A stretch of 21,768 nt of DNA from a virus (IMGVR_UViG_3300025592_000080:1-21768), one strand, 5' to 3'; positions 6,728 to 14,261 are shown, counted from the stretch's first letter. The notes: a model not told the origin generated them from the sequence alone. Program-made: numbers and translations.

Positions 6728-6994
6728 ATGATCGCGGAATATGCAACACTTCAACCACAAACTCATCGCTCCAACCCTGTAAAATGGGAAATACGATGGG
6801 ATAAAACAAAGTCAGATGCAGATGGTTATACTATCCTCTGTATAGAATTTACACATAAACCTACCAGAATTAAAAGATATCAAACACTATCAATGCAGTT
6901 TATACATGATTCTAGAGAGCTAGAACAGCGATTAGAAGATTTATGTGACAAGCATTATTATGAAATAACAAAGGAATTAAAGAAAAATGGATAA
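6728..6994 (+). CDS. Small protein of unknown function
   Basis: An 88-residue protein, rich in charged and aromatic residues, with a beta-like first half (KWEIRWDK, YTILCIEFTH) and a charged helical end (RELEQRLEDLCDKHYYEITKEL). Only a weak AGG lies seven bases before ATG 6728. It overlaps the HAD gene by eight bases and shares promoter P5 with it. The overlap and promoter support a real gene. I do not recognise the family. Confidence 0.7.
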   Translation: MIAEYATLQPQTHRSNPVKWEIRWDKTKSDADGYTILCIEFTHKPTRIKRYQTLSMQFIHDSRELEQRLEDLCDKHYYEITKELKKNG

Positions 6995-7688
6995 GGATAA
7001 AGTAATACTAGTCGATGCCGATGGTGTCTTATTAGATTGGGAAAGACCGTTTACACAATGGATGATTGATCATGGTTATAAAGCGGCTGAAAATCACATA
7101 GAACTCTATAAAGTGCATGAAAAGTTTAATCTACCTAAGTCAGAGTCTAATGTAATGGCTCGATACTTTAATGAGTCAGCATCTATAGCACATATGCCAC
7201 CTCTTAGAGATGCTATTAAATATGTTAAGAAACTACATGAAGAACATGGTTTTGTGTTTCATCTCATAACATCACTCTCTTCTGATACAAATGCACAAGA
7301 ACTTAGAACTAAAAACATTAGAACTTTATTTGGTTCAAGTGCATTTGAGAAGTTTATATATCTAGATACAGGTCAAGATAAAGATGAGGTTTTAAAGGCA
7401 TATAAAGATTCAGATATGTTCTGGGTTGAAGACAAGCCAGCTAACGCGGATGTTGGTATTGAGCTCGGTTTAAGATCAATATTAATGTCACATACACACA
7501 ACCTAAGCTATAAAGGTAAGGCTGAGCGGGTATATAACTGGAAAGATATTTATCATATAATTGACTCTCGTATACGTTTAAAAGACCTAGACAATCTTTG
7601 GACAGGTGATGATTCTTTGGAATTGGACCCATGGAAAGACATTCTAGAAGACGTTAGAGATGAAAGAATTGCCAATGAAGCCAAATGA
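6987..7688 (+). CDS. HAD-superfamily phosphatase, 5'-deoxyribonucleotidase-like
   Basis: A 233-residue cytosolic hydrolase. Motif I is D10-A-D12-G-V (ILVDADGVLLDW), with D10 as predicted nucleophile. Motif II is LITSLSSD (93-100), with T95/S96. Motif IV is WVEDKPANADVG (146-157), with E148/D149 for Mg2+ binding. The cap region inserted after motif I (about 20-80) resembles the small helical cap of NT5C-type nucleotidases, which dephosphorylate (deoxy)nucleoside monophosphates. The substrate cannot be read from the sequence. It could act on nucleotide pools or on a modified nucleotide. The start overlaps the preceding gene by eight bases. A short inverted repeat follows the stop. Confidence 0.75.
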   Translation: MDKDKVILVDADGVLLDWERPFTQWMIDHGYKAAENHIELYKVHEKFNLPKSESNVMARYFNESASIAHMPPLRDAIKYVKKLHEEHGFVFHLITSLSSDTNAQELRTKNIRTLFGSSAFEKFIYLDTGQDKDEVLKAYKDSDMFWVEDKPANADVGIELGLRSILMSHTHNLSYKGKAERVYNWKDIYHIIDSRIRLKDLDNLWTGDDSLELDPWKDILEDVRDERIANEAK

Positions 7689-7689
7689 A

Positions 7690-7704
7690 TTGCCAAAAAG
7701 GCAA
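7690..7704 (+). other. Short inverted repeat after the HAD gene
   Basis: TTGCC-AAAAA-GGCAA lies two bases after the stop codon and nine bases before the -35 of P6. A 5-bp stem without a T-tract is weak as a terminator. Stem-loops immediately upstream of early promoters are known from mobile promoter cassettes of T4-type phages (PeSLs). Confidence 0.35.
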
Positions 7705-7712
7705 ATGAGTTC

Positions 7713-7741
7713 TTGACATTAAGGTCAAGATTTGTTATACT
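7713..7741 (+). promoter_or_regulatory. Sigma-70-type promoter P6
   Basis: TTGACA 7713-7718, 17-bp spacer, TATACT 7736-7741. The -35 is overlapped by the dyad TGACAT-TA-AGGTCA (7714-7727). The promoter and leader are nearly the same as P7. Confidence 0.8.
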
Positions 7742-7793
7742 GTAATTGTAGTCGGGGGTATTGAGTTTTTTCGTTTTAAATTATGAGGTTCCT

Positions 7794-7958
7794 ATGTTGA
7801 TAATGTCCTGTTTGTTCCTTCTTTCCTTCCTCTTGTTACTCTTCAAAGTGTATAAATCTTATACAATTGTTATCACCGTTTCTAAAATTAACGTTCAATC
7901 TGATGATGATATCGCAGATGAACTTGTTCTTGTCCATTCTACTCCTTGGGAGATATAA
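7794..7958 (+). CDS. Small single-pass membrane protein
   Basis: A 54-residue protein. ATG 7794 has GAGG (7785-7788) at the right distance. Residues about 1-19 form a very hydrophobic segment (MLIMSCLFLLSFLLLLF) followed by K-V-Y-K. This suggests an N-terminal membrane anchor with a short, acidic C-terminal part. It is the first gene after P6 and is followed four bases later by another tiny gene. Small early membrane proteins often modify the host envelope or block superinfection, but no function can be assigned here. Confidence 0.6.
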   Translation: MLIMSCLFLLSFLLLLFKVYKSYTIVITVSKINVQSDDDIADELVLVHSTPWEI

Positions 7959-7962
7959 TATA

Positions 7963-8118
7963 ATGACTAATGTAGTTAAGTTGTCACCTGTAAAAAGTCC
8001 TGTAAAGAGCACCACAGAGCCTGTAAAGCCTACTGTAAAACGTAGATTAAATGATGTTTCACCGTCTGAGTGGGATCGCGTTTCATGCAAATATGTTACT
8101 ATTATTGAAAAAAAATGA
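7963..8118 (+). CDS. Tiny Lys/Pro-rich protein
   Basis: A 51-residue protein from ATG 7963, with GGGAG 10 bases upstream. The first half repeats a K-x-P-V-K pattern (SPVKSPVKSTTEPVKPTVKR), probably unstructured and basic. The second half (PSEWDRVSCKYVTII) is more globular-looking. It shares promoter P6 with the membrane protein before it. Family unknown. Confidence 0.5.
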   Translation: MTNVVKLSPVKSPVKSTTEPVKPTVKRRLNDVSPSEWDRVSCKYVTIIEKK

Positions 8119-8137
8119 AAAAAAAGTAAATGAGTTC

Positions 8138-8166
8138 TTGACATTACGGTAGGGATTTGTTATACT
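8138..8166 (+). promoter_or_regulatory. Sigma-70-type promoter P7
   Basis: TTGACA 8138-8143, 17-bp spacer, TATACT 8161-8166. It is a near copy of P6, including the leader GTAATTGT(A/G)GTCGGGG and ATTGAG. Confidence 0.8.
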
Positions 8167-8227
8167 GTAATTGTGGTCGGGGATATTGAGACCACACCAA
8201 TCAAATCAATTATATTATGGAGTTATT

Positions 8228-8761
8228 ATGGATATGTTAGCGAAGCAAGCACATGATGCAGCAGTTGCAAAATGGATGAAAAGTAATGATGTTACTGTAG
8301 TTCGTGCTCAAAAATCACCAAAGATATATCAAAAGTATAATAAGGATTATAGAATAGTTGCTAATTTTAATGCAGCGTTTACTAGAGAAGTTTATGATCA
8401 TCAGTATTTTAAATTAGTTAATGCACCGTTAAAAGATAGTAATGTTAATTCGACATACATAGTTTCGGTAAAGGATAAAGAAAGTGCTGATTTTACCACA
8501 TATTACCGTACTGCGTATAGATCAGTTAAGACAGTTTCATGGACTATTTTGTTACAACAAAAAGTAGATAGATTTTTAAAAAATGATAAAAAAGTTAATG
8601 CTCGTGAGAAGTACTTAGTTGTTAAACATTCAGACAGTGCTTTGTTTAAGGATCGTTTTAAAGATTCAGTTTCTAATGTTTATGAGATACAATGGGACAG
8701 TAAGATTAAAGCGAAATCGAAATCAGATATGTTGATATCATTTGACCCTTTCACGAAATAA
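8228..8761 (+). CDS. Basic protein of unknown function, 177 residues
   Basis: ATG 8228 is chosen for the GGAG (8219-8222) just upstream. A longer in-frame reading from 8171 would start within a few bases of the P7 transcript start. The protein is lysine-rich with many Ser/Thr and few cysteines, and has no membrane segment. A helical N-terminus (MLAKQAHDAAVAKWMKSNDV) is followed by mixed alpha/beta sequence. It is a single-gene unit between promoters P7 and P8. Family not recognised. Confidence 0.7.
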   Translation: MDMLAKQAHDAAVAKWMKSNDVTVVRAQKSPKIYQKYNKDYRIVANFNAAFTREVYDHQYFKLVNAPLKDSNVNSTYIVSVKDKESADFTTYYRTAYRSVKTVSWTILLQQKVDRFLKNDKKVNAREKYLVVKHSDSALFKDRFKDSVSNVYEIQWDSKIKAKSKSDMLISFDPFTK

Positions 8762-8764
8762 GTG

Positions 8765-8793
8765 TTGACAAAGATACTGAAATTTGTTATAAT
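8765..8793 (+). promoter_or_regulatory. Sigma-70-type promoter P8
   Basis: TTGACA 8765-8770, 17-bp spacer, TATAAT 8788-8793. It is followed by a strong AAAAGGAGG ribosome site for the 699-residue VWA protein. Confidence 0.85.
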
Positions 8794-8827
8794 TAGTTAT
8801 AGTTAATTAAAAGGAGGTATATATCGT

Positions 8828-10927
8828 ATGATGAATAAAGCATTACTTTCCAAGCTAATGGCACGAGAGGATTTAGAGGTGATTGAAGGGAACTTCAAGA
8901 CAGCCTCTTTTGATCCTAAAAATCGTATCGTTAGACTTCCTCTATTAAAAGAAGAGTTTAATGAAGCAGCTACTCTGTTCATTGGACATGAGATTGGACA
9001 TGCTCTGTACACACCAGACTTCTTCTCTCATGAAGAAAAGAAAGCTGAGTTAGCAGATATTCCTTTTGATATTATTAACATTGTAGAAGATGTTCGTATT
9101 GAACGTAAGGTCCGTGAGTTCTATCCTGGTCTAGTTAATGACTTTCTTAAAGGTTATAAGAGATTAATGGATGACAACTTCTTCGGAGTTAAAGATAAAG
9201 AACCAAATGATTTAAAATTCCTAGATAGACTTAATTTAAAAGCTAAACTAAATGCTCTTATTGATGTTGACTTTTCTTTTAAAGAAACATTAATGATTGA
9301 GAAAGTTAATTCAGTAGAAACATGGGACGATACTGTTGCTGTTTCACGTGCTTTAATGGAGTTTATTAAAGAGCAGCATCAAGAAGAAGAAGAACAACAA
9401 CAAGAGGTTTTAGAAGAATCAAAAGGTCCGTCTTCTGAAGAAAGCACAAATGAGGAAGAAGAAGATTCAGAGTCAAATGAAGAGCAAACTTCAATATCGG
9501 CTGAAGAAGAAGAAGATTCATCTGAAGAAACTCAAGTAACTGGGGTTAAAGGAACTTCAGGTGAAGTAACTGAAGATGAAGATGAACCTGATTATACTTC
9601 TGATACAGATCGTTCAATGCGCCAAAATGAATCTAAGATGGTTCATTCCGGTGATGATACAACATATATTAGAGTTACTAAAAATCAAATAGCTGATGAG
9701 TTCATTCATACTGAAGAAGATTTAGTACTTTCTAATAAAGCGTTTGAAGAAAGATATGGTCAATGGGATGAATTTTGGCAGCATAAAGAGGCTATGAAGG
9801 AAGAGTATTCATCCTTTATTAAAGAGATTAAACCTGCTGTTAATGCTATGGTTCAGCAGTTTGAACTTCGCAAGTCAGCAATGGAGTCTAGAAAGATTAG
9901 AGAGTCTACTTCAGGTTCAATTGATGTTAATAAATTATGGCAATACAAGCTAGATGATCATATCTTCAAGACTGTTATGTCAATGCCTGATGCCAAGAAT
10001 CATGGTTTGTTAATGTATATTGACTATTCAAGTTCAATGACTCGTAGAATTTATGAAACATTGAAACAGGCTGTAATCCTTTCTATGTTCGCCAAGCGTG
10101 TAGGTATTCCGTTCGAATTATACGGTTTTACTACTGATGCAACTAAGTATAGAGAAGCACGTGCTAAGGATCTTGAGAACCTCAGAGATGGTGCAGAGAG
10201 TAAGTATGATTATAAGTCATGGGCATTAAAATTAGTTAAGATTGCTGATTCTAAATGGTCTAAAATTAAAATGCATACAATGTTTGAAAGAGCTATGTTT
10301 TCGGCATGGCCATATTCTGGTCGTACTCCTTTTACAGAACCTGCTTTCCAGTTAGGTGGAACACCATTAAATGAGACTATTTCAATAGCTCATATTATGA
10401 CAGATGATTTTGTTAAAAGAAATCATATAGAGAAGATGAATGTTGTGTTCTTAACCGATGGTGATGCTCAGGATATGAGATTGCGAGAACATCTTAACCA
10501 ATGGACGGATACAATCGTTTGGGATATTGAAGGTCATGGTAAGATTGAGTTAGCTGATAAATATAATAATTATGTTCCTTCTGAATCAAGACGACAACAA
10601 GCTAAGAAAACGCTGCTTGGATCCCTCTCAAAGAAATACAATGTAATTGGTTTCTTTTTAACTGATCGTAGAAGTCAGGTAGGATCAAATGGTTACCATA
10701 TCTATAATAATTATGGTGGTTATGATTCATTTATTACAGTTCATGACAAAAGACTTCAGGCAGTTGATGATGAATTTGTTCCTAAAGCTGACTCGGATGC
10801 CAACATTTCTACCGAGGCTACTGATCGTAAAAGAATGAATTCGATCAAACGTGACTTTAAGAAGTTTCAAAAGAACAAGAAAATGAATAAGTTGATTGCT
10901 CAAGAGTTTGCTAGATTGGTGGCTTAA
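8828..10927 (+). CDS. CobT-like VWA protein with zincin-type metallopeptidase motif
   Basis: A 699-residue protein in three parts. The N-terminal ~180 residues carry HEIGH (54-58) and, downstream, NIVEDVRIE (84-92), with E87 as candidate third zinc ligand. This HExxH-plus-Glu layout is that of gluzincins. Residues about 183-270 are an extremely acidic, probably disordered linker. The C-terminal part is a von Willebrand A domain with MIDAS residues D399-Y-S401-S-S403, T512 (GGTPLNE) and D544 (LTDGDA). Such proteins are usually annotated CobT-like because the VWA part resembles the cobaltochelatase subunit. They pair with MoxR/CobS-type AAA+ ATPases, and one is encoded at 12370. No cobalamin gene is visible, so a chaperone/protease-like complex is at least as likely as metal chelation. 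ATG 8828 and 8831 are both usable. Confidence 0.75.
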   Translation: MMNKALLSKLMAREDLEVIEGNFKTASFDPKNRIVRLPLLKEEFNEAATLFIGHEIGHALYTPDFFSHEEKKAELADIPFDIINIVEDVRIERKVREFYPGLVNDFLKGYKRLMDDNFFGVKDKEPNDLKFLDRLNLKAKLNALIDVDFSFKETLMIEKVNSVETWDDTVAVSRALMEFIKEQHQEEEEQQQEVLEESKGPSSEESTNEEEEDSESNEEQTSISAEEEEDSSEETQVTGVKGTSGEVTEDEDEPDYTSDTDRSMRQNESKMVHSGDDTTYIRVTKNQIADEFIHTEEDLVLSNKAFEERYGQWDEFWQHKEAMKEEYSSFIKEIKPAVNAMVQQFELRKSAMESRKIRESTSGSIDVNKLWQYKLDDHIFKTVMSMPDAKNHGLLMYIDYSSSMTRRIYETLKQAVILSMFAKRVGIPFELYGFTTDATKYREARAKDLENLRDGAESKYDYKSWALKLVKIADSKWSKIKMHTMFERAMFSAWPYSGRTPFTEPAFQLGGTPLNETISIAHIMTDDFVKRNHIEKMNVVFLTDGDAQDMRLREHLNQWTDTIVWDIEGHGKIELADKYNNYVPSESRRQQAKKTLLGSLSKKYNVIGFFLTDRRSQVGSNGYHIYNNYGGYDSFITVHDKRLQAVDDEFVPKADSDANISTEATDRKRMNSIKRDFKKFQKNKKMNKLIAQEFARLVA

Positions 10928-10929
10928 TT

Positions 10930-11151
10930 ATGAAAGGTCTGAAATGGTTATCTACATTTCTTTTAGTGGGGGGTGGTATTGTAATAGCACTCCATATCAA
11001 TGAGTCTAAATGGGGATTTGTTGCTTTTATGATTGGTCATATAACTTTAATATGGATCTTTGTAAAGGAACACGAAACAGCTCTTTGGGTGCAAGCCTTA
11101 GGGTTTCTATTAATAGATTTTTTAAGTATTTACCATTGGTTTAAATTATGA
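10930..11151 (+). CDS. Small polytopic membrane protein
   Basis: A 73-residue, strongly hydrophobic protein. Probable membrane segments are residues about 4-22 (GLKWLSTFLLVGGGIVIAL), 28-45 (WGFVAFMIGHITLIWIFV) and 51-68 (ALWVQALGFLLIDFLSIY). The start is two bases after the VWA gene stop, and the end overlaps the next gene by four bases (ATGA). It is translationally coupled on both sides. No family recognised. Confidence 0.65.
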   Translation: MKGLKWLSTFLLVGGGIVIALHINESKWGFVAFMIGHITLIWIFVKEHETALWVQALGFLLIDFLSIYHWFKL

Positions 11152-11366
11152 AAAAGAAGATTCATGTTAATCAACATACAATTAAGCGTAATGCAAAGAC
11201 CGGCGAACGTGAGCCAGTCATTACTGTTAAAACATATAAATCGAACGACTATGCGCACGAGGTTGAGATATTAGGGCCTTCTAGAGTAGTTTATAGACCT
11301 GATAAACCGTTATCCTGTGGTGCTAAAGTGTGGATTGAAACAGATGCAGAGGTGAAAATAAAATGA
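11148..11366 (+). CDS. Small basic beta-rich protein of unknown function
   Basis: A 72-residue protein with ATGA overlap on both sides, typical of a tightly coupled operon. The basic N-terminus (MKKKIHVNQHTIKRNAKTGE) and the alternating hydrophobic pattern (EPVITVKTYK, HEVEILGPSRVVYRP, KVWIETDAEVKI) suggest a small beta-barrel or sheet. Family not recognised. Confidence 0.65.
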   Translation: MKKKIHVNQHTIKRNAKTGEREPVITVKTYKSNDYAHEVEILGPSRVVYRPDKPLSCGAKVWIETDAEVKIK

Positions 11367-11554
11367 TTACAGAATCAGGTATGATATCTATACCATTAAG
11401 AGATGAAAACGATAAGTTAACAGGTAAGATCAAGTGTATGTCATGGAACGATTATAAGAAATGTGGATATCAATGGGATGACAAATACACCTTTATACAA
11501 GACAATACTGTTAAAGTTGTTAAGGGTAAGACTAATTTAGTTGAAAATAAATGA
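11363..11554 (+). CDS. Small protein of unknown function, 63 residues
   Basis: Starts in an ATGA overlap with the preceding gene and ends just before promoter P9. The sequence is polar with beta-like segments and two cysteines (C28, C35) in KCMSWNDYKKCGY. It belongs to the 8828-11554 operon. Function cannot be inferred. Confidence 0.6.
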   Translation: MITESGMISIPLRDENDKLTGKIKCMSWNDYKKCGYQWDDKYTFIQDNTVKVVKGKTNLVENK

Positions 11555-11563
11555 AATGAGTTG

Positions 11564-11592
11564 TTGACATTACAATAAAGATTTGTTATAAT
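11564..11592 (+). promoter_or_regulatory. Sigma-70-type promoter P9
   Basis: TTGACA 11564-11569, 17-bp spacer, TATAAT 11587-11592. The leader GTATGTGTAAGTTAGTTAAT is nearly identical to that of P10. It drives the sigma-4-like gene. Confidence 0.85.
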
Positions 11593-11630
11593 GTATGTGT
11601 AAGTTAGTTAATTGAGAAGGAAAATACATT

Positions 11631-11972
11631 ATGAGAAAGAATTCAAAAGATTGGAACAAAGTATTAAAGAACTTAGATAGAGAGTTTCCAGAACCAGTTA
11701 TAAATGAAGTGATTGAGATGCCGTATGATCCTGATGTTAGTTTAACCGATATTGAGGTTGCTGAAAATGAGATAGATGTCACCATCTTGTTGAACACCAT
11801 CGTCAGTACTAGACCTGTCCTCACTAATAGATTTAAAAAGGTTTTGGTTGATAGATATTTGAACAGTCACACACTAGAAGAGGTTGCCGCATATCAAGAT
11901 GTTTCAGCACCAAGAGTTCGTCAATTAGAACGTAAAGCACTTTCCAAGATTCGGAAATCTATATTTAATTGA
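11631..11972 (+). CDS. Sigma-70 region 4-only DNA-binding protein
   Basis: A 113-residue protein. Residues 67-110 read as sigma-70 region 4: RFKKVLVDRYLN, then TLEEVAAYQDVSAPRVRQLE, then RKALSKIRKS. This matches the housekeeping pattern of a TLEEVG turn followed by R-x-R-Q-(I/L)-E recognition helix and KALxKLR. In sigma factors this domain binds the -35 element and the beta flap. No region 2 or 3 is present, so it is not a complete sigma. The N-terminal 60 residues are acidic and unassigned. It may retarget host RNA polymerase, compete with host region 4, or act as a plain helix-turn-helix regulator. It has its own promoter (P9), and ATG 11631 has GAGAAGG upstream. Confidence 0.8.
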   Translation: MRKNSKDWNKVLKNLDREFPEPVINEVIEMPYDPDVSLTDIEVAENEIDVTILLNTIVSTRPVLTNRFKKVLVDRYLNSHTLEEVAAYQDVSAPRVRQLERKALSKIRKSIFN

Positions 11973-11991
11973 AAATAAATGAAAATAAGTG

Positions 11992-12020
11992 TTGACATCT
12001 ATGTTGTAATGTTATATAAT
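11992..12020 (+). promoter_or_regulatory. Sigma-70-type promoter P10
   Basis: TTGACA 11992-11997, 17-bp spacer, TATAAT 12015-12020. It is preceded by GAAAATAAATGAAAATAAGTG and followed by GTATGTGTAAGTTAATTAAT. Confidence 0.85.
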
Positions 12021-12058
12021 GTATGTGTAAGTTAATTAATTGAGAAGGAAAATATAAT

Positions 12059-12295
12059 ATGTATATGAAAAAAGAGCTTATTCTACTAGTTATTAAACGT
12101 AACAGAGCACGTAAATTGAAATTCCCTATTCCTGCTTCTGAGTTATCAGCTGCGTATGACGCTGTTGTTGAACAAAGATTATATCAGAGACGACCTGATG
12201 CATTCTGTCTTGCTGTTGAAGCATGCGCACTTGAAGTAATTGCATTAGAGGCTGCATATCGTTCTGAAGCAGAAGAGATTTATAATTTAGTGTAA
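12059..12295 (+). CDS. Small alanine-rich helical protein of unknown function
   Basis: A 78-residue protein. GAGAAGG precedes ATG 12059 by about 10 bases, and ATG 12065 is a possible alternative start. The first third is basic (IKRNRARKLKF). The rest is Ala/Glu-rich and probably alpha-helical (AAYDAVVEQ, AVEACALEVIALEAAYRSEAEE). It is a single-gene unit between P10 and P11. Family not recognised. Confidence 0.65.
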   Translation: MYMKKELILLVIKRNRARKLKFPIPASELSAAYDAVVEQRLYQRRPDAFCLAVEACALEVIALEAAYRSEAEEIYNLV

Positions 12296-12302
12296 ATAAA
12301 CC

Positions 12303-12331
12303 TTGACATGGATGTCATAATTTGTTATAAT
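12303..12331 (+). promoter_or_regulatory. Sigma-70-type promoter P11 with perfect dyad
   Basis: TTGACA 12303-12308, 17-bp spacer, TATAAT 12326-12331. The perfect inverted repeat TGACAT-GG-ATGTCA (12304-12317) covers most of the -35 and is shared with P12. Confidence 0.85.
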
Positions 12332-12369
12332 GTATGTGAAAGTTAGTTAATTGAAGAGGTATATATAAT

Positions 12370-13509
12370 ATGAGAAAGATTGAGAAAGTTGTTGATTATC
12401 TAATGTCAACCAATCCGGAGAAAAAGGTGTATTCTCGGAAAGAGTTAAATGCAGCGTCTGAGACTGTCACAGGAACTGGATTAGCCGGAGCTATGTTTAA
12501 GATGTTAAATGCTGTTGATCGTGGTACATATGACATTACAGGTGTCATAGTTCCTCTTCGAGCACCTAAAGTACAAGAAGAGGTACCGTCTGTCGAAAAG
12601 ACCATTGTCCGTGAAGTAAGAAAGACTGTTCTTGTTGATGCCTTTGTTCCGTCATATATACCACAAGTTGATCCCAATTTTGTTAAGTGGGGAGCTTATA
12701 AAGATGTATTAAAGATCATTAAATCAGAGTTCTTTTACCCTATCTTTGTTACTGGTCTTTCAGGTAACGGTAAGACGATGATGGTGGAACAAGCAGCAGC
12801 TAATGCTAAACGTGAATTCATTCGTGTTCAGATTTCACCAGAAACAGATCAAGATGATTTAATTGGTGGTTTCCGTCTTGTTGAAGGTGAGACTGTTTTT
12901 GAGAAAGGTCCTGTTGTTAAAGCGATGGAACTTGGTGCAATTTTGTTAATTGATGAGATTGACCGCGGTTCTAATAAGATTATGGCACTTCAGGGTGTTC
13001 TAGAAGGTAAGCCAATTGTTATTAAAAAGACAGGTGAGTTGATTGAACCTAAGCCTGGTTTTAACGTTATTGCTACTGCCAATACAAAAGGTCAGGGTTC
13101 AGAGTCAGGTAAGTTTTCAGCCGCTACAATCATTGATGAAGCGTTCTTAGAGAGGTTTACTATCACTATTGAACAACCATTTGCCCCTGTTGTTACAGAA
13201 GAAAAGATCTTAATGAACCACATGAAAGCATATGGTAAAGTTGATTCAGAGTTTGCTAAATTGTTAGTGTCATGGGCGGACGGTATCCGTAAAACGTTTT
13301 ATGATGATGGTGTTGATGATGTTATTTCGACTCGCCGTTTAGGTCATATTGTTCAGACATATGCTATCTTTGAAGATCGTATGAAGTCAATTGATTTAGC
13401 TATTTCACGTTTCGATGAGGATACTAAGAATACGTTTAAAGAGTTATATACCAAGTTCGATGCTAATGTTAATGCAGAGCAAAATGAAGAAATTGATCAT
13501 ACTATTTAA
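12370..13509 (+). CDS. MoxR/CobS-type AAA+ ATPase
   Basis: A 379-residue ATPase. Walker A is GLSGNGKT (129-136), Walker B ILLIDEID (191-198), sensor 1 lies in NVIATANT (232-239), and R262 in LERF is a candidate arginine finger. The segment QDDLIGGFRL (161-170) with FEKGPVVKAMELGAIL is typical of the MoxR/CobS clade. The first ~90 residues are a separate region with helix-turn-helix-like sequence (about 20-55) and a charged linker. MoxR/CobS ATPases act with VWA-domain partners, and the CobT-like protein at 8828 is the obvious one. In aerobic cobaltochelatase the third subunit would be CobN, which is not seen here. GAAGAGG lies nine bases before ATG. Confidence 0.85.
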   Translation: MRKIEKVVDYLMSTNPEKKVYSRKELNAASETVTGTGLAGAMFKMLNAVDRGTYDITGVIVPLRAPKVQEEVPSVEKTIVREVRKTVLVDAFVPSYIPQVDPNFVKWGAYKDVLKIIKSEFFYPIFVTGLSGNGKTMMVEQAAANAKREFIRVQISPETDQDDLIGGFRLVEGETVFEKGPVVKAMELGAILLIDEIDRGSNKIMALQGVLEGKPIVIKKTGELIEPKPGFNVIATANTKGQGSESGKFSAATIIDEAFLERFTITIEQPFAPVVTEEKILMNHMKAYGKVDSEFAKLLVSWADGIRKTFYDDGVDDVISTRRLGHIVQTYAIFEDRMKSIDLAISRFDEDTKNTFKELYTKFDANVNAEQNEEIDHTI

Positions 13510-13528
13510 AAATAAATGAAATGAGTTC

Positions 13529-13557
13529 TTGACATGGATGTCATCATTTGTTATAAT
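13529..13557 (+). promoter_or_regulatory. Sigma-70-type promoter P12 with perfect dyad
   Basis: TTGACA 13529-13534, 17-bp spacer, TATAAT 13552-13557. The dyad TGACAT-GG-ATGTCA lies at 13530-13543, as in P11. It drives the four-gene operon 13592-14758. Confidence 0.85.
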
Positions 13558-13591
13558 GTATATGAAAGTTAGTTAATTGTAAAGGAGAAAA

Positions 13592-13993
13592 ATGAATATG
13601 CAAAATCTTCCGTGGATAATTTATATGATACTTTATTCAATTAGAGTACCTATTAGATTTGTTGCTAGATTTTTTGGTTATAATATACAATTCGATATCA
13701 TACCGGATGAGGATTATGATGAATGGAAAATGTATGAAGAAAGAGGACAAGAGGAAACAGTTGAGATTGACGGTATTGTTTATAATGTTAATGATTTACG
13801 GAGTGAAGATTCATTAGTAGGTGAACTGGTTATGGTTGATGTTAAGTCAGATCGTTACTATAAACAGTATGGTATGGTATTTGAAGATAAAGATGATTAT
13901 TTACTTAGAGTTAAATTAACAAATGGAGTTATGACCACTTATCATGTTCATAACTTGGCACTAGTAGTACCAAAAGGAGAAGAAGATGAGTAA
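13592..13993 (+). CDS. Membrane-anchored protein with SH3/KOW-like C-terminal domain
   Basis: A 133-residue protein. The N-terminal LPWIIYMILYSIRVPIRFVA (6-25) is an amphipathic or membrane segment. After an acidic stretch, residues about 85-128 (GELVMVDVK, YYKQYGMVFE, YLLRVKL, YHVHNLALV) show the strand pattern of small SH3/KOW-like barrels. AAAGGAG precedes ATG 13592, with a second possible start at 13598. The stop overlaps the next gene by eight bases. A function cannot be named. Confidence 0.6.
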   Translation: MNMQNLPWIIYMILYSIRVPIRFVARFFGYNIQFDIIPDEDYDEWKMYEERGQEETVEIDGIVYNVNDLRSEDSLVGELVMVDVKSDRYYKQYGMVFEDKDDYLLRVKLTNGVMTTYHVHNLALVVPKGEEDE

Positions 13994-14261
13994 ATTAGTA
14001 GACGAACGTTATGATATAATTAAGGAAATTGCTGAAAAGAATAATGAGAAAAAGAAGTTAAAAGAGAAAGAAGTTAAAGCTGCAGTCGCGTTAAAACAAA
14101 AGCGAAAACGACGAATGACTGATAAAGAAGTAGAAAATTTAGCGGCATTTGTAAACTTTAATTCTGATACACACATATCATTTGATGGTACAAATGATGC
14201 GAATGAGATCACTGAAGAAGTATCTATTATGGATGCATATGAGGAGAGTAGAGATGAATAA
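13986..14261 (+). CDS. Small charged, partly coiled-coil protein
   Basis: A 91-residue protein overlapping its neighbours by eight bases on each side. AAAAGGAGAAG lies upstream. The first half is very Lys/Glu-rich (about residues 15-45, EKNNEKKKLKEKEVKAAVAL) and likely a long helix or coiled coil. The second half is acidic. Family not recognised. Confidence 0.65.
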   Translation: MSKLVDERYDIIKEIAEKNNEKKKLKEKEVKAAVALKQKRKRRMTDKEVENLAAFVNFNSDTHISFDGTNDANEITEEVSIMDAYEESRDE

